DNA of 64,000 nucleotides, taken from the NCBI GenBank assembly GCA_002270565.1, contig NQMI01000032.1, positions 311,320 through 375,319 on the forward strand, written 5' to 3'. Below, piece after piece: positions 9,877-20,702 of this stretch. Every line of letters begins with the position of its first letter. The stretch's first letter is position 1. The notes below the pieces were generated by a model. That model made no database searches. It had not been told where the DNA came from and saw only the letters and a list, made by a program, of their open reading frames with translations. The translations under genes and the position numbers were made by a program. Source of the stretch: Stenocarpella maydis. Taxonomy: Eukaryota > Ascomycota > Sordariomycetes > Diaporthales > Diaporthaceae.

Positions 9877-10542
9877 ATGAACAGCGCCGAAGCAAAAGAG
9901 GCCAAAGAGGCCGAGCAAGCGGCCCACTATGCCCTGATCGAACAGCTCGACATCCACGCCGTCCACAAGTCTTTCCGCAACCCCGCGTGGAAACCCAACG
10001 CGAGGCGCAACAAGAACATCAAGGCCATCCTCGGCGACGCCTCGAGGAAGGAAGCCTCCATGGCCGTCACGCCGATGGAGAACGGCTCTGGCGCCGTGAC
10101 GCCCAACAACGACGCCGCGGGCGCCCGCGACGACGACAAGGACGACGGCCTCTCGACGAGCGGGACCTCGACCCCGGCCAACGAGGCGTCGTCGACGCCC
10201 GGCGGTGGCGCCACTCCGGCGCCATCGTCCCAGCCAAACCTCGCCCAGGCGTCCCGCAGCCTGTCCAAGCTCGTGCTGGAGAAGAGCCTGCGGCCCTCGG
10301 GCGGCATGACGACGGGCGGGGCCGGCGCCCCCAGCGCGACGTACACCAACATCGAGAGCGCGCCGAGCCTGGTGCCGCAGAAGAGATACTGCGACGTCAC
10401 GGGCCTGCCGGCGCCGTACCAGGACCCCAAGACGCGGCTGAGGTACCACGACAAGGAGGTGTTTGCCATGATTAGGGGGCTGCCGCAGGGGTATGCTGAG
10501 CAGTACCTCGAGGCGCGGGGCGCGCACACAGTTCTGAAGTGA
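9877..10542 (+). CDS. ies6: INO80 complex subunit Ies6 (YL1 C-terminal domain)
   Basis: Single-exon protein of 221 residues. Ies6 works with Arp5 in the INO80 nucleosome remodeller. The N-terminal third holds the motif HKSFRNPAWKPNARRNKNIK that is typical of Ies6. The C-terminal third (about 165-221) is a YL1_C domain: RYCDVTGLPAPYQDPKTRLR followed by an aromatic YHDKEVF segment and GLPQGYAEQYL. The middle (about 60-150) is a low-complexity Ala/Ser/Thr/Gly linker. The start at 9877 is the first ATG of the frame and gives the usual charged N-terminus. It is divergent from dad4, so the 9479-9876 interval probably drives both. Confidence 0.92.
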   Translation: MNSAEAKEAKEAEQAAHYALIEQLDIHAVHKSFRNPAWKPNARRNKNIKAILGDASRKEASMAVTPMENGSGAVTPNNDAAGARDDDKDDGLSTSGTSTPANEASSTPGGGATPAPSSQPNLAQASRSLSKLVLEKSLRPSGGMTTGGAGAPSATYTNIESAPSLVPQKRYCDVTGLPAPYQDPKTRLRYHDKEVFAMIRGLPQGYAEQYLEARGAHTVLK

Positions 10543-11366
10543 GGCGTGATGGCGGGCTTGTGTCGCGGCATGGGAGTACATTACCTGGGGTGCGAGGCTG
10601 GATGGAGTCAGGTTGTTACTCAAAGCTACCGGCACGGGTTGGCGGGCGACGGCGTTCAAGGAGCGGAAACGTCACGATACATGTTACGAGGGATCATGAG
10701 CAGGCGTTTTTTTGGGATGGCCCGGATACAAGGACACTAATGCATGGCCCCGGCCGAATCGCAAGCACATATGCCAGCATCTACAGGAGGGGCGAAAGGG
10801 TAGAAAGAATATGTACGATCGTCAAAGTCAAGCCCCGACTACGCACCCGAGGTCTCTCGACGACGGGATGACAGTTGACGCTCCGGCTTAATCGCGATCG
10901 ATTGCTCTTTGCCATTTTCAGAAGAGAAAAGCCGACAGATCACCGAGAACCCAAGGAGGAGAGAAAGGACTCAGTTACCAAGCGAAGAGCTTGGCCGTCG
11001 GGGCAGTTTGGGTGTGCGGAAGTACGAATAGGAGACATCAAAGAGATTTTGGCATGTCTGAGTCATAAGACACGGCCATTTAACTGGATAGCTGAAAGGA
11101 TCTCATGCTGGAGGGATCGGGGCCTAAATGGCTCCAAATATTGTCACATCACACAGCATCAGTGAGTGTCAAGTTGGACAGCTTTGCTGTTGACAATGGG
11201 AGATGGTGCAGAAAAGAGTCATGCTCGTAAACTTAAATTTTGTACGATAGCTGGATAGCTTGACAGTATGGCCCGTGCGTGCTTATGTCATGCCCAAGGT
11301 ACAGGACTCCAAAGTGCACTCACTCACTGACAGCTCTCTCTGGCTGGGTATTTCTGAACTGAGCAA
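10543..11366. other. Intergenic region between ies6 and the SDR gene
   Basis: Convergent 3' flanks. I see no conserved ORF, RNA gene or repeat here. Confidence 0.5.
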
Positions 11367-12470
11367 TCAAGCAGCCACCAACACAGGCTTCTCCTTCTCC
11401 AACAGCTCCAGATAATGGGGGACCAGCTTGTCGAGGATGGTCTCGATTCCCTGGAGCTCGAAGCCGCCGTACGCCTTTGTGAAATTGTCCATGGCGAAGT
11501 TGACGTTTGGCTTCGTAGGGTAGTCGCCCTCGCCCGCTAGGATCCCCTTCTTCACCTCCTCGGGCCACTTCCTCGCGAGGATCGGGAACACGTCGTTCCA
11601 CTCGAACCTGGACGAGTACACATACGTGCTGATGTGCTTGTTGGGGCCCTCGCTCGGCGTCTTGAAACCCTCCAGATCCAGGCTCCTGTGCACCGTCTCG
11701 ACAAAATCGTCCACTGTCAACCCCCCGCACAGCCTCGCGGGGGCCGGCTTCCCGTCGGGCGACCGGCCCTGGCCCGTGATCAGCGGGAGGATAACCCTGT
11801 TGCTGGTCGCGTAGAGGTCCTTGAGGCTGGTGGCCAGCGGGACCCTCCCGTATATGTAGCAGGGCGCGAGATTGACGAGGTCGAAGCCGGCGCTGCCGTC
11901 CGCGACGGCCTGTGACATCCACCTGAGGGATTCCTTCAGCGCCGCCGTCTTGGCCGCGCAGTAGGCCACCAGTGGGTTGACGAACGGCGGGCCAAAGTCG
12001 TCGTTGATCTTGTCGCCGACGAAGATCTCCTCGGGCGGGACCCACGAGCCGCCGACGAGGTCAGGCCCCGCGAAGGCGCCGAGCGACGAGACCACAATCA
12101 CGCGCTTCACCGTGCCGGTTTTCTTGGCGCTCTCCAGGGCCCGCAGGGTGCACCTGACGGCGGGGGTGATAACATCCGCCTCGCCGTTGCTATCGGTGAA
12201 GGGCATAGGCGTCGCGCAGTGGATAACGAGATCCGTGCCGGCGGTGGCCTCGTCAAGGCATCCCTCCTCGGTGAGGTCCGGCACGATGAAGAACTTGCAC
12301 GCCGAGTCCCTGCCGAGCGACGCGATGGGCGGTGCCTCGCGGATGAACTTGGCCTTGGACTCGCTGCGGACGGCTATGTTGACCGTGTAGCCTGCCTTCA
12401 GGATGTCGATTAAGATGGCAGAGCCGAGGAAACCGGTCGCACCGGTGAGGAGGACTTTGCCTTGTGCCAT
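11367..12470 (-). CDS. Extended SDR NAD(P)-dependent reductase (dihydroflavonol reductase-like)
   Basis: Single-exon protein of 367 residues. The Rossmann nucleotide-binding motif GATGFLG sits at 10-16 right after the first beta strand. The catalytic set is an SS pair near 128-129 with Y170 and K174 in YCAAK. This is the layout of extended short-chain reductases such as dihydroflavonol 4-reductase, cinnamoyl-CoA reductase and yeast Gre2-type ketone reductases. The substrate cannot be read from sequence. No secretion signal is visible, so it is probably cytosolic. No polyketide synthase, peptide synthetase or P450 lies nearby, so there is no cluster context for a secondary-metabolite role. The ATG at 12470 follows a TATA-like element by about 100 nt. 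Confidence 0.9.
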   Translation of the reverse strand: MAQGKVLLTGATGFLGSAILIDILKAGYTVNIAVRSESKAKFIREAPPIASLGRDSACKFFIVPDLTEEGCLDEATAGTDLVIHCATPMPFTDSNGEADVITPAVRCTLRALESAKKTGTVKRVIVVSSLGAFAGPDLVGGSWVPPEEIFVGDKINDDFGPPFVNPLVAYCAAKTAALKESLRWMSQAVADGSAGFDLVNLAPCYIYGRVPLATSLKDLYATSNRVILPLITGQGRSPDGKPAPARLCGGLTVDDFVETVHRSLDLEGFKTPSEGPNKHISTYVYSSRFEWNDVFPILARKWPEEVKKGILAGEGDYPTKPNVNFAMDNFTKAYGGFELQGIETILDKLVPHYLELLEKEKPVLVAA

Positions 12471-12570
12471 GGTATCAGAGGGGAACCCAAGAGATTCTTT
12501 TTGTTGTGAATCTTGGGGATAATTGAGATATCACGCCACGGGAGTAGGACACGGGTGGATACATGATGCG

Positions 12571-12580
12571 GTTTATATAC
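12571..12580 (-). promoter_or_regulatory. TATA-like element upstream of the SDR gene
   Basis: Minus-strand GTATATAAAC lies about 100 nt before the SDR start codon, the position expected for a fungal TATA box. Confidence 0.4.
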
Positions 12581-13589
12581 TTTCCAGCGCATGCGATCTC
12601 GTCAAACTCGGACTTGTCCAAACCTGGACTCTCTGTCCGTCAGGAAATAGAACTGGGGCCACCGACTGGCGGTACGGAGAGATCGTCACTACACTTACTA
12701 ATTCAACCAAGACCCGGGTGTCGTGGGGCCAGGATGTGAGGGATGCTAGTGCTTAGTGAGGACATGGTTGAGAGGTGGGAAACTAGACGAACACATCATG
12801 AACTTCGCACAGGCAGAGGATGACCGTGGCTTTTCAGGACGATAGGCTGCCCACAGCCCAAGCTCCCATGCCAGTCAGCTTGCAAAATAAGCGCGCACGG
12901 AAATCCACCCGGAATAAATCCTAAGCATCTTTATCTAGTAGTTCTCAAGCATGTAATATTTCGTTGTGAAGTAATCTGGATTTAAACATTATGACTTTTT
13001 GTGGGACTTGATGCTGTGAGGGTTTTATCTTACATGCCGGCTACCTATTTTCTCTTAGCTCCTGGTCAGGGGTTACTTTTACCATGGGTTTCCCCGCCCA
13101 AGGCCCCTTAATCGCAGCGATAGGGTCTTCTCAGGCCTCTCTTTGGCCTATGAGCGTGCCGCCCGAGAGCCGTACAGCACCAAAACATTCGCCAAGACGT
13201 TCACTACAGTTCATCTACTTGGTAAACTAAACAAATTAACAACAACCGCGGTAACCATATTTATGATTGCCGTTGAGAGAGTCTTGGCAAGAATGAGAAA
13301 CTAAAGCTCAACGTAGATCATCTGGACAGGTGGTGAGAGTGTAGTGCTCCGTAATGTTCTCAATCTAGCTAGCAACATCAGGGATAGAGGCTGACTACTA
13401 ATCCAAATAAAGAGTGCTTTTTTCTACATGTAATAGCTACAAGACATAATCCAAGTCTTACATATTGACGGTAAGTATCCCCATTGACTCTCTTCCTTAG
13501 CCATACCTCGGTAATTTCCGTCCTATGAATGCTAGACAAGTGAGCATTATAGTATAAAAGGCAGGATCATGGATATCAGAATGCTAGGT
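12581..13589. other. Intergenic, gene-poor
   Basis: About 1 kb without a supported gene. Base composition is more AT-rich than the neighbouring genes. It may be further decayed sequence of the adjacent transporter remnant, but I can read no homology in it. Confidence 0.45.
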
Positions 13590-13966
13590 GCTACAGGTCT
13601 ATGTAAAAAACCGCAACCAGTCCGCAGGCAAACATACCGGCTACTAAAGTGAACGGAATTCCAGTCCGCTGAAACCGAATACTGGGGCCCCAACGGAACG
13701 AAAGAGCGAGCAGAGGGTCTGACATAAGTCACTTAATTGTCTGGGTGATAGCGAGAGTAGTGTAGAGCAGCCCTGCTTTATTTCGGTGAATAAAAGTGGC
13801 CGCGAGAGCCCGAGTGGCTGGCGCGAAGCCAGAGCCGAAGGCAAAGACAATGAATGTACTGTTTGCGAGTGCCACTAAAGGCACAACTGTGGCTACCTAG
13901 ACGATGAGTAAGCCGATGGCGGGGAATCCGACAGAATGACGATTGCTGAGAAGATCTTTGCCCTGT
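13590..13966 (-). pseudogene. Decayed MFS transporter fragment
   Basis: Minus-strand frame that reads as the C-terminal half of a major facilitator transporter. It runs from KDLLSNRHSVGFPAIGLLIV through a segment with LVALANSTFIVFAFGSGFAP, then GLLYTTLAITQ, LLALSFRW and a last membrane helix with FACGLVAVFY. The GSGFAP turn and the GLLYT-ITQT segment match transmembrane helices 10-11 of fungal drug/H+ MFS proteins as I know them. Two in-frame stops, one after LLIV and one after ITQTIK, and the lack of an intact N-terminal half show that it is dead. Boundaries are approximate. Confidence 0.65.
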
Positions 13967-14866
13967 AGGGTTCGGCTGTGTTTGGTGGGAACTCTGTGCT
14001 GTTTCTGGTCGGGCTCGCAGCGCTGCACAAGGTCAATTGCGGCCGCGCTATATAAATACGCTCACATTGAGTAAAGACAGAGCGGTCATTAGCAAAACTG
14101 GGAGTCCCGCACTTGTGAATGGTAAAAAAGTAATGCCGGCGGGTATACACCTTTTCATAGATTCAGCCAAATCGTTGTCTGATGTACTGTAACAGAAGCC
14201 TCATCGACTGCCGCTCTAGTGATGAGACGAAAACGAAAACCGTCAGCGAAACAGCGATAGCATTGCGCTTGACAAGGGGGTCGGGGCTTTTAATGGAACC
14301 AACTCAAATCACCCTTACCAATTGCTTCCTCACCCTTGAGAGCCATTCACGTTGTCCGAATCCGACATGCGGACAACAGGCGTGGTATGATGATGGTGGC
14401 TGTCAAGGCAGAAGGAAGGGGTGCTGCCCGTCTGCTTCTGCCTCCTTGGGCAGGGTAGTAGTGAACAAAATCGCCATGACCGTTCCTGTGCTTGGCTTCC
14501 TCATCCCGGCAGACCAATAGAGGGATCGGCCGCTCTGGCCCGCTGTGGCACAGGCGCCTCCCGTTGGGGAAGCACAGGAGAAGCTTATTACCTGCCTAAA
14601 CCTAGGCAGGATAAGCTGGGCCAAGGTGCCTGGCAGGCAGGCAGGCAGGGTGGGTAGCTTTCTTGGAGATCTGACCAGGAAGTGTGCGTGCACCCCTGTT
14701 TCAGTCGCAACGAGACACTTCTCAACAACCCCGACCATCTTTTTGGTTTTGTTTGCGACAGCGACCTTTGCGCATTGTGCCTGTGCTCTTGAATCCCTCT
14801 TCGCCCGAAACAACCTCACTTCGCTCCCCGCCGTATTGGTTCGGTCCCCCGTGATACGACGCCAAG
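13967..14866. other. Intergenic region upstream of got1
   Basis: Contains a CAGG tetranucleotide run at 14632-14650. A 198-codon minus-strand frame (14403-14999) overlaps got1 exon 1 and has no recognisable domain, so I treat it as spurious. Confidence 0.5.
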
Positions 14867-15740
14867 ATGCCCTCGATGTGGCTGTCGGACGCCCAGAGTA
14901 TGCTTGCCATGCCACCACCCCATTAAGCTGCCTGGCTGCTGCCCCTCGACGCGTCGCACGTAGTGCGCCACACGTGACTTTGGCCAGAGGGCGGAGCATG
15001 GAGAGAAAACAAAAAGGACTATGAAAGGCTGACTTGGAGATGTTCCCTGCGACAGAAATCGGAGTGGCTTTCTGCTCTGGCGGTACGGCTCCTAGACCCT
15101 ACCCAGTGGACGACGAATGGAGCGTGCTTCCGTCGCAGCGGCTGACTGGCGGGGATAGGTGGCTTCTTTCTGATAGGAGGAGTGATGCTCTTCTTTGACC
15201 GGGCCATGTGAGTTGTCGCAAACTTCTATCTGGCTTGCTTGCCCCCCCCCCCCCTTTTTCCCCGGGAATCTAAGGCTGGTGGGCTAACCTCTGCGATCTC
15301 GCCAGGCTTGCCATGGGAAATGTGCGCGAAACCAACCGCCCCTGAACCCCTCCCTCCCCCGATCTTGCGGTGAACCCCTCCGTGTCTCGAGACAAATGTG
15401 CCTAACCTTCCCGGCCATGCCCGCCGCCCGAAACCAACAGATCCTCTTCCTGATCGGACTCACCATAATAATCGGCCCGCAAAAGACGCTGCTCTTCTTC
15501 GCGAGGAAGCAAAAGGCAAAAGGCACGGCGGCCTTCTTCGCCGGGCTGGTCCTCATACTGCTGCGGTGGCCGCTGATCGGCTTCTGCGTCGAGCTATACG
15601 GCATCATGGTGCTGTTTGGCGACTTCTTTGGTACCATCGCCGCCTTTGCCAGGAGCGCCCCCGTCGTCGGGCCGTACATCGGGGCCGTGATAGACCGGCT
15701 CGGGGTGGGCGGCAGGAGGAACGCGGAGCTGCCGGTCTGA
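14867..15740 (+). CDS. got1: Golgi transport protein Got1
   Basis: Small tetraspanning membrane protein of ER-Golgi COPII traffic. Five exons: 14867-14897, 15056-15082, 15159-15207, 15306-15321 and 15441-15740, giving 140 residues (yeast Got1 has 138). The joins rebuild the family from end to end: MPSMWLSDAQK, then IGVAFCSGGGFFLIGGVMLF, FDRAMLAMGN, ILFLIGLTIIIGPQKT, FFARKQKAKGTA, LLRWPLIGFCVELYG and PVVGPYIG. Four hydrophobic helices are evident. Exon 4 encodes barely five residues. Only the last exon forms a visible ORF, which would suggest a false start at 15396. It is convergent with profilin. Confidence 0.95.
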
Positions 15741-16201
15741 GGCTCGCCTCGGCGGCGCGCTTGGTGGTGACTCCCTAGAATGGAAACTGTATAACAGCAC
15801 TACAGCCTGGCCAGGATAATTGGGATAATGAGGGGTGACTTTAAAGTGTTGTCTCATAGACATCGTTGGGCGTTCAATATTGGAGAAATACCCATCTTGC
15901 TTATGGGGTTGTCCCGGTATACTACTCGGGCCACAGGATTCCATCAAGCCATCACATTTCTTGCTGTCGGCAAAAAACAACCAGGCGATATGTACGGCGT
16001 TGCCCTCGCGGATATGCAAGAAATCAACGAGTTTTCGCTGCTCAAAATTCGGCGTTCCCACGTGGTCCGCACTGTTCTATAGACTGAACGCACTGCCACG
16101 TGTCTAGGTGGGTGGCTCCCCCTCCTTCAATATCCACTTCGAGCCTCTTCTCCCTCTCCATCGGCATCCCTATTTGGCGGCAACCCCCAATCTCGCATCC
16201 C
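15741..16201. other. Convergent 3' flanks of got1 and profilin
   Basis: About 460 bp between two stop codons facing each other. No gene seen. Confidence 0.6.
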
Positions 16202-17038
16202 TTAGTAGCCCTGGCCAACGAGGTAGTCCTTGAGCGCCTCGACGGTCTGTGTGGTATTTCCTGCCTGCTGAGCCTCGCCGTGGTGTGCGACCAGGATGGC
16301 CTGCTTTGACGTGGAGACGGCGATGCCGGTTCGCCCCTGTATGTGTGTGGTCGATCGGTCAGGACCACTACTCCTCCTTTATCCCGGCACCCGGGGTTTC
16401 TCTCTCTAGGGGAGGAGGGGCCGGGGGGGGGTAGATGGGTTGTGGTTGGTTTGATTTGGTTGCTTACCTGCCGGGCGTAAATATTACCGTCATCGATGCG
16501 GGTGACGACGAACCGCTCGCCGGCGACGTGGATGCCCTCGGCGTGTGCCTTGTCGACGGCGGCCGACTCACCCTTGGCGATGTTGGCGAGGTTCTTCATC
16601 TCCTCGGCGCTGATCTGTATTTTCCCCCCAATAACAGCCTGTCAGCTGAGCTGCACCTTGACGCGTTCAACGTGCCGGAATGCGCTGCGCGGGCGGCCTC
16701 GAGCGTGGTTGTGGTGGGCATAACATTGGGCCTCATTCGGGGGAAATGGCGGGGTAATCCCGTACCGTGAAGCCGGAGGTGGTGGCCCAGACACTGTCGC
16801 CTGCAGCGCTGATGATGGCGGCCTTGTCCACATGGCCGGAGCCGACGAGGCTGCAGTGAAGAGTCAGTACGCGGGGCTGGCCATGGTTTTATTTTCTCCC
16901 TCGCTGTGGTGGTTACCTAGAGTCGACATAAGCTGTGACAGAGTTAGCTTCACCACCGAGTCGCCAAGGTGGGGTTCAAAAGGGGGGGGTTGGCCGAGGG
17001 GAGCCGGAATCGCAAGTTAGCATACCTTGCCACGACAT
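16202..17038 (-). CDS. pfy1: Profilin
   Basis: Actin-monomer and poly-proline binding protein that feeds formins at sites of polar growth. Five exons on the minus strand: 17026-17038, 16917-16932, 16766-16850, 16468-16614 and 16202-16336, total 131 residues. The start MSWQAYVDSSLVGSGHVDKA is the canonical profilin N-terminus, with the conserved Trp in the poly-proline site. SGF and a VAGERFVVTRIDD core follow. The C-terminus has GRTGIAVSTSKQAILVAHH and ends EALKDYLVGQGY, again canonical. Exons 1 and 2 are only 13 and 16 nt and carry split codons, so the gene is easily missed by ORF calling. Confidence 0.95.
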
Positions 17039-20000
17039 CTTGTTGGAGTGTTTTGAGGGCCGTGTGATAGCAGGCACGAAAAGGAAGAATTAGAAGAGGT
17101 TCTGTGCAAAACCAGAGGGAACGCGGTTTCAAAGGACTGGTGGTGGAAGCGGCAGAGCTGTCGTCTGGGTATGATGTGGTTGTTTTGGGGTTCCAAAATG
17201 TCCCGCTGCCCGAACTGCTTTGTTTTTTGGCACCCATGTCACCTTAAGTAAGCGGGCCTCTGACCCAATCCACTTCCAGTCTGGTGAGTGGCCCGCTTGA
17301 ATGATCAACACTTCCTACCGACACCTACACGTCGCCGCTATTGGGAATCACTGTTCCATGCCACCCAGCTATCGAACAAATTGACCACCAAGTAGGTCTA
17401 CTGCGACTGGGCCGAATCGATGCAACCAGCTGCACCGAGATGCATCATGTCTCATGCGTGCAGCCCCCGTTCTTTGGGTGCTTCACCCTCTGATCTGTAT
17501 TGTGGAAGCTATACGGAGTACAATATGAGGACTCGTGGGATGGGGCAGCCTGTCGACCGCAGGTCACCGGCGCCAATATCGTCAGACCGCCTTCGATGGG
17601 TCTCCTCACAGAAGCCCGTGGATCAGCCATCCGAAGCGGTAAAGACAACGGGGGGAGCGCCACAGTGCTACTGTCACGTCATTATCGTCCCGTGCACTGG
17701 TCTATGCAATCGTTAACGCGGGAATTCCAAAGCCAGGTCACGGTGACTTGGCGCTGGAACATCGTCACGCCTTGAGCCACTTCCGGGAGGCTGCGATCTA
17801 GGGGCGCAACCTAAAAAATGCCCGGCGTCTGTTAGGAACTGCCCACCTTTTCAACACTTCGCACATAAACCGCTTTGAATCATGTCTTATGCCAACCTCG
17901 GTCTCTCCTGATCAAGGCAATCCTGCACTGGCCCCCTCTGCGCTCAGGAGGCTCGACTCAGTTTCACCGATAGACAAGGAATCGAAACGTTGCGAACCAA
18001 GCTTATTATGCTCGACACTTTCACTACCACCTAGGTGCTGCAGCCCCTTCAGGAGGCGACCCTCACCCCGTTACGACGCAGACAAGCCCGTGAGGATGGA
18101 AATAAATACGGAATGCGCGCCTCAGATCTTGAGGCCGAGACCCAGTTTTATGATACAGGCCATTTGGACGAACTCGTCGTCAGCATCTGGACCTCTGGGT
18201 TCGGGCACAATCAAAGTCGGGCAGGCAACCCGAACGCTACTCAAGCCATCTACGAGCCTTGAAACATCACAGACATCTCATGTCGGCTGCTGATCATGCC
18301 GCGCAGAAGGATCTTCCAGGAGAGAAGAAGAAGAAGAGAAGAAGAAAAAAGGAAAGAAAGAAAGAAGACAAAACGTTGCTTCGATTTTCGCACATCTGCG
18401 CAGACTAGTGATCCGATGGTGTGGTAGATCAACTCGGGGAGTGGTGTCGACTTTGGTAGACGTGCCGGATCACCAGTCCGAGCTTTGACGGCGCCTCCCG
18501 ACATCCTGACGACATCTCGACGACTTTTGGGACGGCGCTGATCGATTTCATGAGCCGCCGGCGTACACACGACAGCCGGAGCTCTCGCTCTGAACCTTGG
18601 TTAAACCGTTCAGCCCAGCGGAGACTATCCCGGTATTGATATGGCATTGCTTCGAAGCTTTGACAACCTGGCAGCCGCAACCTTCCTCTTGGCTTACACG
18701 ACTTGTTTACCGGAATCCGCATCACTACCTTGCCAGCCCGGGTGCGCGGCTTCCCCGACAAAGTTTGCAACGTTTTTCTGCACTTCTTCCATTTGTCTTC
18801 TCGAAGTCACCGCCCCAGGGATGGGGGCTCTTGCCCAAGTCAGAAGTTTCAGCCACCGCATCGCACGATTTGCATTGATGAGACATTATAAACTATGCTA
18901 TTTCCGGTAGGGTGAAACGACATTCTTGGCAGAGGGTAGGCTTCAGATTCAACCCTACACTAGCAGGCCGTCATCTGTCATCAATCACACAGCTCGGGCC
19001 ACTGGGCAGCCCCCGGAAGATCCTGAGACGGTGATCTGGCTGTCACGGGTGAATAATCGCCTAAGCTTGAGCATGTCTGAGCCCCGGCCACCTTCTCCAC
19101 GACCAATGACACCTGCAACTTGCGGCGGCCGCTACACACCATTTCGTTATAAGTCGTACATGCAGCTGCCTCTGCAGTTGGTACCCGAATGCAACCATTG
19201 CAGCAGCGTTGAAAATACCTAGGCCGCCAGGCCGCATGCAGTCCGTCTTGAGCTTCGATGTGCTTACTCATTTCACGTTGTATGTTTATCACGGTAATTT
19301 CAGCAACCTCGCCCACTAGCACTGCAAGCGGCATCCAATTTGCTGTAAAACATTCTCCCGACCAATAGGTTGGCCGGCAAGTCCAGCTCATTATTGCAAT
19401 CCTGAAGCCTTATCGGCGTTGCGGCCACTCACGTCGTCTCCACGGCACCTACCTCAGCTTGGCCTTGGACGAGCTGGGCGAGATGATTGAAGCCTATCCC
19501 TCACACCTTCAATGGCAATGTCGATGGCGCCGGGCGAATGGCTGAGCTAGTACTCCGTATATACGCCGGCTTTAATTGACCCTGGTAATATGTGGACGTC
19601 ACCGCAGGTGAGGTTGGCAGCTCATCCCAGTACCTATTAAACAGACTCGGACGCACTTCGTGGCATTCAGGGTGAGGCTTGCTCGGCGGACCGCCATCGC
19701 GGAGTAGCAGACATCCGAAACAGAAATCTTTCAACAAAGATTCCAGTGGGCGCGACCCTCGCCGTGCTGCCCGGCAAAAGACCTCGAATGCAATTATTAC
19801 CAGAGTAGTTTGATAGCTTGGAGCAAGGGTCGCATCCTCCGCCCGCCGGGTCTGTTCCACCCAGGACCCTGGTCTTGTCCGGGGCACCCCGTACGCCTTG
19901 CAAGGACATACCCATGTCAGTGATCGATCTTGAAATAAACCATGCCTCCAATCTCAAACGCACCATAAGACTGGGGGCTTGAGGACATAGTGGAAGTGGG

Positions 20001-20702
20001 TTCCTCACAAGGGTTCTGTTTGCCCCGTGCCCTGGCAAAACCTGCGTATACCACAGTATACGATCAACAACTGGAGGGTGCGCAGCGTGTTCAAGTGAGT
20101 CGCTTCTCCAATGCTCCCGTGAGCTTCTCCAGCACCGACTTTCTACTTCTGTCTCGCAGGGCTTGGCAGCCCGACGGCAGTTGCTCTGCTCGTGGACACG
20201 AGCCTCGTCCGTCCTGATTCATATTATCATTGCCTAGCGCATTTTATAGGGACCACTTACATGCAGGTCGTGTGTTGCCATTCATCTTCTCGAAACCCGT
20301 CCCCACATTACACCGAAGTACTCCTTCTCATCTGCGGTGACCGGGAATCTGACCCTCTTGATTGAGTCCCGTATTGCCTAATACATTGTACCAAGAATAC
20401 AGGGATCAACGGCCGTCCAAAGTGGTCCCAGCCCCGGGAAGCTGCAGCCTGGCCGGACGGCACTGAGTCTTCAGATGGGGCATGTGAGAGACGGAGGAAG
20501 TGGGCTACAGATGCACAGGCGAGACGCGACAAGTGTATCAGGCACTCCCCTGCAGTCATTAAACTCGCACCCTACCGGCAGGTTTCCTCAAAATGCTGGC
20601 ACATCCCCTAACATCATTCATGCCGGGTACAATTTCCATTTCTTCGACAGCCTGTTGCCCCGAATACCGTCACCACAACAACACTTCGTGCCGCCGGCAA
20701 CC
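17039..20702. other. 3.7-kb gene desert between profilin and the low-complexity orphan
   Basis: No ORF here resembles a known family on either strand. It holds two copies of the TACTCCGTA motif (17512-17520 on the minus strand, 19551-19559 on the plus strand) and a 7-bp perfect inverted repeat CGTATAC/GTATACG at 20045-20062. The stretch near 18035-18262 is open for 75 codons without recognisable features. The last part probably contains the promoter of the downstream gene. Confidence 0.5.

Noticed and set aside
14403..14999. 198-codon minus-strand ORF
   Set aside because: Overlaps got1 exon 1 in antisense and has no family features.
17889..18293. 134-codon ORF and overlapping 75-codon ORF in the desert
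   Set aside because: No domain or splice structure leads to a recognisable protein.
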